Shown here: piece by piece, positions 46,857 through 57,710 of the stretch | Layout: each line of letters begins with the position of its first letter | How positions within the stretch are numbered: position 1 is the first letter of the stretch | NCBI GenBank assembly: GCA_019787685.1 | Contig: JAHNUO010000008.1 | Coordinates: 806,001 to 870,000 of the forward strand | DNA length: 64,000 bases | Source of the DNA: Chiua virens | Taxonomy: Eukaryota; Basidiomycota; Agaricomycetes; Boletales; Boletaceae | Direction of reading: 5' to 3' | The notes under the pieces: model-generated | The model's database searches: none | Seen by the model: the letters and a program-made list of their open reading frames with translations, nothing else | What the model was told of the DNA's origin: nothing | Position numbers and translations under genes: made by a program

Positions 46857-48801
46857 TCAAAAAGGTCGTCGTCCGTAATAAGGTACACGTACCTCTAAGT
46901 CGATTACTAGTGCCCCCATATGCCACCCCGCGGAAGTTGCCGCAAAGCAGAATCTCTTTCTATTTCGCCGCTCACCGTGGTCAAACCTGACCTCAGCTGG
47001 GTCCGTCACCGCAGGGGGAGGGCTCCTAAACTGCAAGCCATGTTGCCGCTGCTGTTCAGTCCGGTAGCCTCCTGGCTGACCAGGTTCAATTTTCGTTGGA
47101 TCTCCGAGGCCAAGAGCTCCGTTGGAGTATTGTCCCCAGGTCAGAAGCTTTCCTGTGGAAGTCAAGGCGCCGTGATGGTAGTCGCCAAGTATGACGGATA
47201 TAACATTTATGTTCTGGAGAGCGGGCACGACGCGAGGTTCAGTGTTGGGATCAGTTTCGTGCGTCCCCATAAGCACGACGGAAGAGGAACCCGTGGAATA
47301 GGCTACAAATGTTTCGAATTGTGCAGTGACCTACTCCTTGTCAGCTCAGAGCATTGACAGTCGCGTTACACGGCTTACATGAGTAATTCGAATGTCTTGT
47401 AGTTCTTGCAAGGATGGCGAGTCCGGGGCAGCAGAAGGTGACACGTTGCTTGATTTTTTCCGACTCCGAAAACTCAGGAAGCTAAGGAATGTCGATCAAC
47501 AACAATCATCGAAGAGATCGAAGGGGAGATTGACGCACATACACCCATCCTTCGAGCCTGGCTATGTCAATAGTCTGAATTAAGATCTTGAGAACGTGAC
47601 CACGGTTCGTCAGGCCAATGAGATGGCTATCCAAAGCAGCGATCTTCACGAGATGGACATCCATGTCTTCGAACATCACTTCCATCTAGCTTGGGCAACC
47701 TGGGTAATTCAGGAAGTCTGAAAGGATCTTTGGGAGATCCCAGTAAGCACACGGAATTACTCCACCCTCTGCTTCGTGAGCGTGTAACCCCTGCTGGTCC
47801 ATGGCGGCATCGCGAGCATCGACCAACTGTTTCATTTCACCGTGGAACGGCCACCAAACAAAGACGTCTCCACCTTTGGTAAGGACCGAAGAGAAGCTCC
47901 ACCCAGACTCCACCTGTACCGGGGTCGAGTCTTGGGTAGTGCCGTCCAAGAGCGGCGTTACAAGTCGGAAGGGACGACCAAAGCTCAGAAAATTCCAGAC
48001 ATGTAACTTGTCGTCGAGGCTAGTAGCGTGTAGCCTTCCGCAGCTGTCAAGAGGCGTGTGAGAGCCCTGATTCACGTGGTTGACGGGCAGCTTGCCTGAT
48101 GGCACGCGTTGCAGTAGGTAAATTGAGTTTCAGTGGGGTGTATGCGGACTGTCCAGGAGCCGAAAACCCATCTCTTTGAAGTGCATACTGGAGCCCATTC
48201 AAAGTGCCTTCGGGTGGAGTGGTTGATTAATCGAAACCAAAATTAAATTCGAGAAACGGCGCCATACCCCATGCATATAAATTGCCCTTGGAATCAAGAG
48301 CGAAGAAGCACCTGGAAAGAAATTCAAAATCATTTTTTTTTCATTCGAGGTGCACAGTGGACATACATTCCGGCAGCGGCTATATGCACGATGCGAGCAC
48401 CACTATGGAAGCGAAGTTCGACGGGAAAGGGTACATCCCGGATGTTGGATGGCGGAAATTGTCGCATTCCCAGTCTCCCCTTGGATGATTCTCTGGTCAG
48501 ACGATGCCGACATTAGCCAAGGCCGTGGATGATATCGAGATCAGCATAATCCTTACCCCCATACGAAGGTGCGCGGGCGGCTCAAGCCTCGATAGATAAA
48601 TTTCCAGCCAGTGGATCGTGCAGTACCTTCATCCGAAAAGTTGAAATCTTCTTGAAGCTTTCTCTTCCAGAATGTGTCGTCGTTGCAGAGGGTGGCGAAC
48701 AAGCGATTGGTCCGCCCAAGGCGCAATAGATCTGGTGTAGGGAGGGACGGAAGCACGTTGTCTAGTAACACTTCCACGGGGATATCTTCGAGCCTGAACA
48801 T
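46857..48801 (-). CDS. F-box protein with RCC1-type repeats
   Basis: Probable substrate receptor of an SCF ubiquitin ligase. The first exon (48801 down to about 48560) begins MFRLEDIPVEVLLDNVLPSL, then LLRLGRTNRLFATLCNDD and FWKRKLQEDF, a good F-box. Downstream pieces carry RCC1-blade patterns: TFVWG, LDSKGNLYAWG, GRLHATSLDDKLHVWNFLSF, SFSSVLTKGGDVFVWWP and VILGDYHHGALTSTGKLLTW followed by YSNGALGLGD. The protein ends ...VPYYGRRPF at 46857. The architecture matches yeast Saf1 and fungal relatives. Five or more introns of about 50-65 nt are needed. Their exact borders between 47280 and 47690 were not settled. Confidence 0.75.
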
Positions 48802-51543
48802 AGTTTAGTTTGGAGGTTGAGAGCCTGAGAGACAGAAATACACGTAGCCCGTTGCGCAGCACAGCGGGCACAACTAGGAACTGAAATCAGCTGGATTGAG
48901 CATTATCAGCATAGCCACAAAGATGTGCCAGGAGTTTCCCGTTGCGCACGGTCAACCACGATGCACATATGTACTTGAACTCCAACCTGGTAAGTGCTCA
49001 TCGTGGTCAGGGTATTTCGAATGCAGCATGGGGGGAATAATCACAACCTCGTAAGTTGCGATAAGTCGGGATCGGACCGCTTCGTGAGAGTAAACCATCA
49101 CTGCATACTAACACGTACTAACTGCTACTAAGGACCTTATCGCATTGAGAAAATTTCCGGACTTCTCGATCTGAATGGAAGGCGCTTGTGTTTCTCTTAT
49201 GATTGCAACTAAAGTTCGGTGAGTGGGGCGCCCACCCGCCAGGCGTCGCATTGGAAACCAGTCGTGCGCCGCACTTAAAGTTGCCATTCCCATCTGATAC
49301 TTGGTTGAATATAGTACTCAGGAGTTTTTTTTTCGGCGGATCTGTATACGCTGCTGATCTTCGCTGGTTGGAATTTATGTTCCGACTATAGCTAAAATAA
49401 CATGAATAAGCGCCGCCTCCCTGATAGAAATCTTGTGGTTCTAAATTATGGTGTGACCGAACTGAATAAATAAGCTCTAGGGATATACTATTAACAACGA
49501 CGCAAGTCGGACTGGTGAGTTCAAACTTAATCCCTATAGCCACATTGTTTGGATCACGCGAAGGGTCTCTGATTCAGATGGATGGAGACGATCAAACGTT
49601 TCAACGCCAATATACACGTGTACATGGGGCGTGCAACCTCGTGTCAACTGTGGCTGTGTCGCTCCTGAAATGGAACGACTGCAAAGTCTTTCAATCTACC
49701 CAGTAAATCCTGTTGTCCCCACGGTAAACAAGTCCCGGAACAAGGAAGTCGAGAAGTGACGAAGCTCTTTATTATTATGTATGACGTCTTGTTCGGGACA
49801 GTCCAATGGGAAATGCCAGTGTCCGGCAGTTCGCCGCGTCCCCCGAAACGCCACAAAGCACAGCTCGGCAAGACTCCTCGGTAGCACATCGCTACTTTAA
49901 CTTATTGACCAGCAAAAGATCCATTCCAATCGGGCGCCATGATGTGGACCTTCTGCGCACTTTACCGAAATTCTAGCGCATTGCTCACAAGGTGCACAAA
50001 CTCCGTTCTTGTAAGCCCGGGATATTTGAAAACCCACCAGGTGCCGTAAAAATCGCTCAACCTACACTTGAAAAGAGAAACTTAGTACTATGACTCACTT
50101 TTGCCCTCTGCAATCGCACCGTCCTTATGGGTAATGCCCGAGAATCGAGCTGGACGTGGTTAGGGAGATATTCTCACGCGGAATCAGGCTCCAAAAGTTC
50201 ACTGGTACGTCGATGGAGTTCAGAATATGCAGTGCCATCGGATATGGCACCGTAATGGGGAGCGGAGATACGAATCGGAGGGAACGCCGCCATCACATTA
50301 TTGATGAAATAGCACCGACCACAGTATACCGCCGAGCAGAAAACGAGATTCCAGGTTTGTAAGAACTAAAACATAGGTGGCAAGTCAATTATTGGTCGTC
50401 AGATTCTGGGCGCGCTTGGTATTGGATCGGTACTTTCATCCGTTACAGATTTCAGTTTTGGACTTTACAACACCATCACGTACAATCGAAGTTCTGGGAA
50501 GTCTTCCGATAATGGCACGGCCGCGCGAGTGGAAGGGTCTACGTGAGATGAGAGGGCGCAGAGTCAGTCCGTAGACCCTCGCTTACGGTCGGCGATTTAC
50601 TTGCCCCGGCGTGAAATTAATGGTGGTCACGATATCGTTTACCGTCGAAGCGCTTAGGCGCTTGAGCGATAATCAATCAGGAACAAACCAGCCACCTCGC
50701 ATATCTCCTGCCCACGGGAAAAGCCGGTGGCCAACCAAACTTCACCAAGTGCGAGATGTGCGGCGGCAGTAGTTGGTTCAAACGTTCAAGCCTCGTAGAA
50801 GAGGATCACCCTGCAAGCAAAGTCCGATCAAAAAATTACATGTCCAGACAGTAGCCTGACCTTTCTGTACTCACATGAAACCAGTCCTGATGTGGGAATC
50901 GTCTGATTGGGTGATTTTCACCAAAGACACTGTATCGTTCACGTGGTGCGACAGGACTGTAGACGGTGGGATAAGTAGTGGTGCTGAGGGCGCAGCAGCT
51001 TGCAACTGCTGTGCAGACCCTAGCTACATCGGTTATTAATTCTGGAATAAAAACAGAAAACCGGGCATCGTGTTGGTTGGCACCACGTATTCAGTGCAAG
51101 GTTGGTGCCAAGATAGCTGAAGGGAATCGAGTGCCAGCGAAGCAGACTCGTGGTTTCCAAAGGCCAATGAGGAGGATGTTGAACTGCATCCGATACGCAC
51201 CCTTATTCATACAGACATCTGAATTTAATATGTAGGAGGATCGGTAACTTACAACCCCATGATTAGTAGCGATGTGACTCAATGTTAAGATCTGGGATGG
51301 ACATAGAGGTAATAAAGTATATCCACGTAAAAAAAGTAGAGCTACCTATGTGCCAGTAGCGTGGCGAGGATGGCAACAACACGAAGCGTTGAACTTGGCG
51401 TGGGGATTAATTGACGAGTGAGAACAAAACGAAAGTTCCTTCTCGCAGATGGTACATGGTCGTAAGGTGCATATTGAAGATCGTGGTAGGAGGGAATGGA
51501 ATGGAGGTCGGACACGTCCATTAAGGTATCATGGGATGGGATA
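48802..51543. other. Gene-poor stretch of 2.7 kb
   Basis: No ORF longer than about 140 residues, no recognisable domain and no consistent splice pattern on either strand. I found no terminal repeats or transposase motif by eye. It may hold long UTRs and promoters, a decayed element or a non-coding RNA. Confidence 0.4.
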
Positions 51544-53414
51544 TCATGAGAATGGGCCAGCACCCGGGGTAACATGGTCAGAGCGTGTTCGTCCTTTGTC
51601 AAGGTGCCTCTCAGGACTGTCATGACCGGTTCTTGGACGGCTGTCGCTACGGTGTAAATCGTAGGAAGAAGGGTATGTGTCGAAATCTGTAGCACCGCTT
51701 ATCGAGGATGGTTCATAGCCCGATAGCGGCGTCAAAAGTGTACTGTTGGCCGGTAGACGATTCATGGGAACGCTGGATGTACTAGCGCCATGTACAAGAG
51801 TGGTTGGATATCCTACGCCGCCGTGTTGAAGGTGCGGGGGGACGAACGAAGCATATCGTTGCGATCTGCGAGGGTAAATACCTCGTTGATGGACGCCATG
51901 AGGATCATCGAGAAGACCAACGGCTTGCATTGATCGTTCAGGATGGTGAGCGTAGTCAAATGAAGGGCGGACGTTGTGAGTCTGATAATCAGCTTCCGGC
52001 ATGGAGTGGCGGGAGCTAGGATGCTGCGAGGGGGGGTATTGCTGGGAAGTATGTCGCACCGCATCGAGCGCCCTGGCCTCCGCCTCTTCCTTTTTTGCTT
52101 TACGCCATTGTTTGCGAAGATCTTTGAATTCTAATGTAATGAAGCTCGTCCATCAGCATGATGTGTCGGGGGAAACTTCGGAAAAAATGGAAGAGACAAG
52201 GCATTGTGCTCACCATTAGGACTGCGCTTTGGGCCATGCTTTTGCATCGTGATATGCGCATTAAGGTGGTTTAGGGTACCGTACGCTTTAGCACAGTTCT
52301 CCCAAGAACATTGATACAAGCGTTCAATCTCGTCGTAACGGCGCCGTGGCCGTTTTTTCATGCCATTTCCGGGCAAAGAGACAAAGGAATATTGCTTGTT
52401 GTTCGAGGGAGAACTTGGATCACCGGTTGTTTTGACTTGTTGGTGGGTGGCGGGTGGTGTGGAACTAGTGGATGTACCTGTTCCAGGGGGGGATGGACCA
52501 TAGTCCTGATGAAGAGGGGCGAAGATCATGCCTGACACGCCGATGGAAGGTGAGCTCGCACCGCCAGAGAAAGTGGGATTTAAGGGAGAGAGTGGTGGTT
52601 CTAGCTCGACAGAATCGTAAGGGTTTGGTGGAAGCTGATTGTCCTTCCACGAGGAACCAGTGGGAGGGCGAGGGTTTGAGGAGGGGTGGAGTGGGGAAGA
52701 ATGAGTAGGCTGCGATCGGGGAGGCACGTAGGAGTATTGGTGTTGGAATTGGTGATAACGGGCGTTAGAGAGATCGGCTGTATTGGTTGAGTAACCGCTT
52801 GTTACACTACCATACGTGGCCGGGTCGGACATGCGGCGTTGGTCTTGGAGGGAATGCTCATTATGGGAGTATTTATCATTACCCCGTAAATAGCGTCCTG
52901 CAAGGTTCGCGATTGAGTAACGATCCATATCGGGAGGATAGGAAGTTGCCGACGAGGCAAAATGATTGATATTATGTGGTGCGCTGTGGGGCGGGGGAAA
53001 TAATGGAGCAAGACGAATGTGCGGTGGTGACGGAGAAGAGGAAATGGGAAGGGAGGCAGCAGGCTGGTCCTGCATGCTCGGACGCCCATTCGAAAGAGAG
53101 GGGGAGAGGACACGGGGATGGGAAGTTGGCCGAGAAGGGCTCTGGTCTAAAACGGGATATGGCTGTGGAGGGGTTGATGATGGATGGTCACGGGGAACAT
53201 CATCGAGGAGAACGTGTAAGGGAGGAGAGTAGCTCGGGCCCGGTTGGGCGACGGGAAGCTGTTTGCGGTCCAGGATGGGCGAGCAAGAGAAATGGAGGAG
53301 AGAGAGACCGGGGAAGAAGGCGGTGTGATGAAGGGCGCGGGGAACAGCTGTTTCGAGCTGGTGGCGGGAGACAGCAAGGAGAGGAGGAGGTTGGACAAGA
53401 ACCTGAGATTGCAT
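51544..53414 (-). CDS. CON7-like C2H2 zinc-finger transcription factor
   Basis: Exons 53414-52214 and 52130-51544, separated by an 83-nt intron, with an uninterrupted frame. The conserved core is KQYSFVSLPGNGMKKRPRRR, then YDEIERLYQCSWENCAKAYG and TLNHLNAHITMQKHGPKR. This is a single C2H2 finger with C-x4-C and H-x5-H spacing. It is followed across the intron by EFKDLRKQWRKAKKEEAEA. The layout corresponds to ascomycete Con7, a regulator of conidiation and infection morphogenesis. Both flanks are Pro/Ser/Tyr-rich and disordered. The start at 53414 (MQSQVLVQPPP) is a choice; the same frame is open to a Met at 53660, and 53077 (MQDQPAASLP) is also possible. In basidiomycetes its role is not established. 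Confidence 0.82.
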
Positions 53415-56182
53415 TGAGGGACAGAAGAAAGAGGCAAGTTTGAAAAATAAGGGATAACGGCTACGGAATGAAGGACGGATGTGACGAAGCTGTTCGGAGT
53501 GACGCGATTGAATGTGATCTCGGTTCGATTCGAGGCTGGTCTGCCAATGTTTATTTACGGCAAAGATGGGGAAAGCACATACGTGTACGTGACACAGCAC
53601 GCGGTTCAACGAGATCTCGGTGCTGAGTCCGCGCTCCACACCAGTGCCAGTTGCGCTCACAAGGGAGCGTTGCTCGTCGTGCGCGCTTTACGACGCGTTG
53701 AGATGGCATAGGAGCGGGGATGGCGCGGCGGGGAGCGGTGCCGATGAGTCCCGTGGCCCTCATTGGAGCAACTTTGTCAATTCCCGACGCGTCTGTTCCA
53801 AGAAAAACATTCCCTGTGTGACATGTGACTAGTACACCTTCTTTTCTCGCATCATATCTGCAGATCCGAATAACGTGTCACACACAGCTTCTTATTTGAA
53901 AAAATATGTCCCTTTAGTTTGGGTCGAGATCTCCATCTCGGGAATTTCTGGCATGACGTTTCAGAATCACTCCGAGTGAATTCCGCTTGTCACATTCCTG
54001 CCAGTGTTATCAGCCCTTGCCGAGTCCCGAGTCCCGACCCGCCAACGTGTCCGGGCCCACAGCATCGCCCGCCATCCCCCATCAAAAAGTCTATGCTCCC
54101 ATTCTGGTCACCCATCGGCCACACTTCGGCCGCCATTCACGCCTCATGATTTGTCCCTCGGCCCCGCATACCCAGTCAGAATATTCCCCCGCATCGAGCC
54201 ACATCCAATATTACCATCATTGGTCGATTGTATTTCCTAACCAAAATCACTGATCGATCAGGTTCGCTTCCGCACTCTTTCTATCCCTTTCTCGACTATC
54301 CTTGAAACGTCCCTTTATCGAGTCAAATCACACTCATTGAATTCTTCCCACATGGTTATATCCACTCTGTCGCCAATCCTCTGACGGAGATATCGTTGCA
54401 CCTCAGCGGCACAACGTGAATGTGGCGATGATTGGACTTGGTGACTGGTCATGCTGTCTGACCACTCACCTGTCGGCTACTCTTCATCTTGCATCTGAAA
54501 TTCACACTCTTTGAGTGTCCGTCTGCCGTTTCTGGGTACCTTTGAACATGGAAAGATCGGAACTACACGCCATTCGGTTTGAATGCTTCACACACGCAAT
54601 GGGGCAGTTCTTTGAAACCAGTGCACCTCTCAACTGTAACAAAACATGAGCACAACACGCCTCCAAATCTTAATAATCTTCCGATGGTCACTTCAAATAT
54701 CTGTGCCATCGTCAGGAACCGTCGGTGTGAATTTGGTGCAAATCATGGTCCATTTGATCGTATCCGACTCGTACCAGCCTCCCGATTGGCCGGAAGCATC
54801 GGAACAATCTTGAACATCAATGTGGTCATCGAAGATCAAATGTGTCCACCGCCTCAACTCGCCTCTTGTATGGGATCTATCAAGGATACCGGTATTCAAG
54901 AATATCTCGTGTGCTGTGGCTACAGGGTGCAGCGACTGCTACACTGCAATTGCACGTATGCCCTCTCTGTGGTGTTGGATACCGAAAGCTGACCGATCGC
55001 GGAGCTTATCAAGGCTCATCGGACTCATCAAACATCGTGCGATAGATTCGCCTGAGGACTTGTCTGACGAGCCGAGGTCTACTTAGCGCTCCCGTCGCTC
55101 CAAAGCCGAGTTAGAAGACACGTTGAAGCACACATGGTTAGGCACTGAAAAGCGTACTAGTCTCGGCCGCTACAAGGGGATGGCCAATCTTTGCAGTCGA
55201 CCGATGGGGCCATTCAAGCTTGATGTAGGGGCAGCCTGATGCTTACTACACTCAGTTCGGAGGTTAACGGCTGATTCATTACGGCTGATTTGTTTGTTTC
55301 AGTCAGAACCCTTGTGTAAGCGATCATATACACATTCAAGGGTAGGGTTGACTGAAGTCTCGATCCTTATTGTTATAGACTATGTGCACTTTTACGAACA
55401 CAGCAAGGTTTCGGACTCGGTAAGGGGCCGCCGCCATCTCCTGAGGCTTCCTGATGCGGCTGAATCAGGAATCCGTAAAGAGTGCGAGGCGAAAATAACG
55501 GATAGTTCGACGAACGCGAGTAAGCTCTCAGCGGGTATGAACGTGAAGGTGTGTTCCATTGATAGATGTGCTTTGAATTTGATTCATCTCAGGCGCTGGC
55601 ATTCTCACACCCCATCTGATCCGAATGGATGAAATGAAATTGTGAACATATATAACTGTGATCGCAGCTCGCCCCAGCGCCCGCAGTATATGCGAACAGA
55701 TTAACGATTGCGGGTCAGGGTGTTCTGTCTTGACCCTGCGTTCGAGGACCTACATATCGAACGAGCCTACCAAGTAGGACTCCGCGTCGGCCCGCAGTCT
55801 GATGTCACCGTATCGGAGGTTTCCAAGTTCCGAGGCGCCAGGGGGAATATTTACATCATCGTTCCGTGTTCGCGCTTGTCGTATTCCTATTGATGGTTAC
55901 AGGACGTGTGAGATCAAATAATCCTCCTATTGACTGCTGTGTGAAACGTACGTCTTCACATCGTATCACGAGGATTCAAATATTCAAGCAGAATCATGCT
56001 CTCGTTATTTAATTTACAAGCATAAAAAATGTTATACCTACTCAATACCCCACCATCGTTATTAATATGTTCCCACGCTGGACGACTACAGAACCTTCCA
56101 AATGCGGCTTGATCAGAGCGGGGTGCGGCACTCACCCTGAACGTCACGACTCGGTGAGCATCCATCACGCTCAACGTCCATC
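53415..56182. other. Gene-poor stretch of about 2.8 kb
   Basis: Upstream region of the CON7-like gene followed by sequence with only short, non-conserved ORFs (longest 54579-54992). A CPLC-containing fragment near 54955 has only half of a zinc-finger pattern. I assign no gene. A long promoter for the transcription factor is plausible. Confidence 0.4.
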
Positions 56183-57416
56183 ATGTCGCGTAAGATGCAA
56201 GAGCCATCACGCTTAACGAGGAGTATGGCAGCCAACAACATTCGACGATCTGCGCGACTGAGGAATAACCAGGACCCGCGGCAGTCACCAGCAGTGGCAG
56301 TGGCATCATGTTAGTGCCCCTCGTGCTGCTGCTGCCAGTGCTGAACTCCTTGACATTATCCACCAACGACAGCATTCCTTTCGAGACTGGCTGGGCTGGA
56401 TACGTGTCATGCTCCTAAGAGACGCAGGAGACCGTTAGTATTACTCGAGACACGCAAGTCGAAATCGCGCAACGAGTGTCAGCCTGTTCAGGTCACTCAG
56501 GTTAAGCCGACGGTCCGGCAAGCAAGATCCCGCGAGAAAGCAGTGTCTGGAGAATCATCTGACCGCAACGCCAAGCCCGCCCCATCGTGCGACGGGGATT
56601 CCTCCAGGGTGAAAAACCTAGAGGAACAACTAGAGACCTGCTCTTCAGGCCAAACAGGAACTGGCTGATCAAGTCGAGGAGAATAAACTTAGTTCTGCTC
56701 AACTCACGTTGAAGCATCTGGAGGACTATTTCACATGTCCATTGTGAGTTATATTGCTGGCGAGGCTCGCTGTCGTAACTGACGCAATCTCCGTGTCCGA
56801 CTCCGCAGGTGCTTTGAAGTCATGTACGTCTTGAACCCCTAGTTATTATCTCCCATGAGTCGAGTGTGTTCCTCAATATGATTCATAGGGCCTGCCCGTA
56901 TGCGCTCACGCCGCGTATTTGTGGCCATACCTTTTGTGCCGCTTGTATTTTGAAATGGTTCTTCTCCCGTCTCCATAAAGGGTGCGGGGGTTGGCACGAA
57001 GCAGTTGATTGCCCTTTGTGTAGAAGTTCTCTTCCCTACACGCCGGAACGGACGCCGCGCTCCGCATCCAGTTTCCCATTTGCCCCGAACCGCGCTGCGG
57101 ATACCGCAATCCGCGGCTTGATTACCGCCATCCCTCGCGAGCTGGCGGGTGTCTCAACTGCAGTTTCTAGCTCGCTGGCAGGCTGGAATGAAGACGGACA
57201 CAGTAAACAGGAATGGTCCAAACGGGAGAGGTACGTGATATCCCTCATGTTCAGGGGTTTCATTTATGTTCTGCTTTATGGCTGATTCCGTACCATGTGC
57301 AATATCCTTTCTCTTTTGGCAGGATTGGTAGGGCCGAGATGACATCTATGGCTGCCCAATGGAACTTATTAAAGACCGTGGATTTTGTCAATATCAAGAA
57401 TCGCCTGGAGGTCTAA
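56183..57416 (+). CDS. RING-finger protein (probable E3 ubiquitin ligase)
   Basis: The start at 56183 gives a basic N terminus (MSRKMQEPSRLTRSMAANNI). Around 56640-56740 comes a coiled-coil segment (QAKQELADQVEENKLSS, then LTLKHLEDYFTCPLCFEVM). The C3HC4-type RING is assembled over two introns: CPLC, then CGHTFCAACILKWFF, then VDCPLCRSSLPY. A C-terminal part contains RAADTAIRGLITAIPREL, and the last exon ends KNRLEV at 57416. The coiled-coil lies in a different frame from the preceding SSRVKNLEEQLET, so a one-base break lies near 56645. The region 56300-56500 between the N terminus and the coiled coil is not resolved into exons. Closer function is unknown. Confidence 0.7.
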
Positions 57417-57710
57417 CGTGTGGACCACAGGCCTACTAGGCTGAAAGCATAAACTATGCCAGATGTGAAATGCCGAATAAATATAGCTATGGATATCCTG
57501 CTTGCTCAAGCACTCACACGCAGTGCGTGGGTATCTTGTGTTCACATGGCTGTACCCTGGCAGGATATCCCCCAATCCCCGATGTATTGTCTCCCTCTTG
57601 TCGTAATGTACTAGATCTGTAGCACGCGTCACGTCTGCTGTCACCGACTTGAATGGTCAAATAGCCGCATACAAAATTATTTGATATCCCCACGAGTGGT
57701 CGAACTCTGA

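Noticed and set aside
52966..53443. 88- and 155-codon plus-strand ORFs rich in Gly, Glu and Arg
   Set aside because: They are the reverse complement of the Pro/Ser-rich CON7-like coding region; composition explains the open frame.
54579..54992. 137-codon plus-strand ORF
   Set aside because: No protein-like composition, no recognised motif and no splice context.
54842..55045. Zinc finger (CPLCGVGYRKL)
   Set aside because: Only one Cys pair and no matching His/Cys pair downstream in frame; the ORF is short and unspliced.
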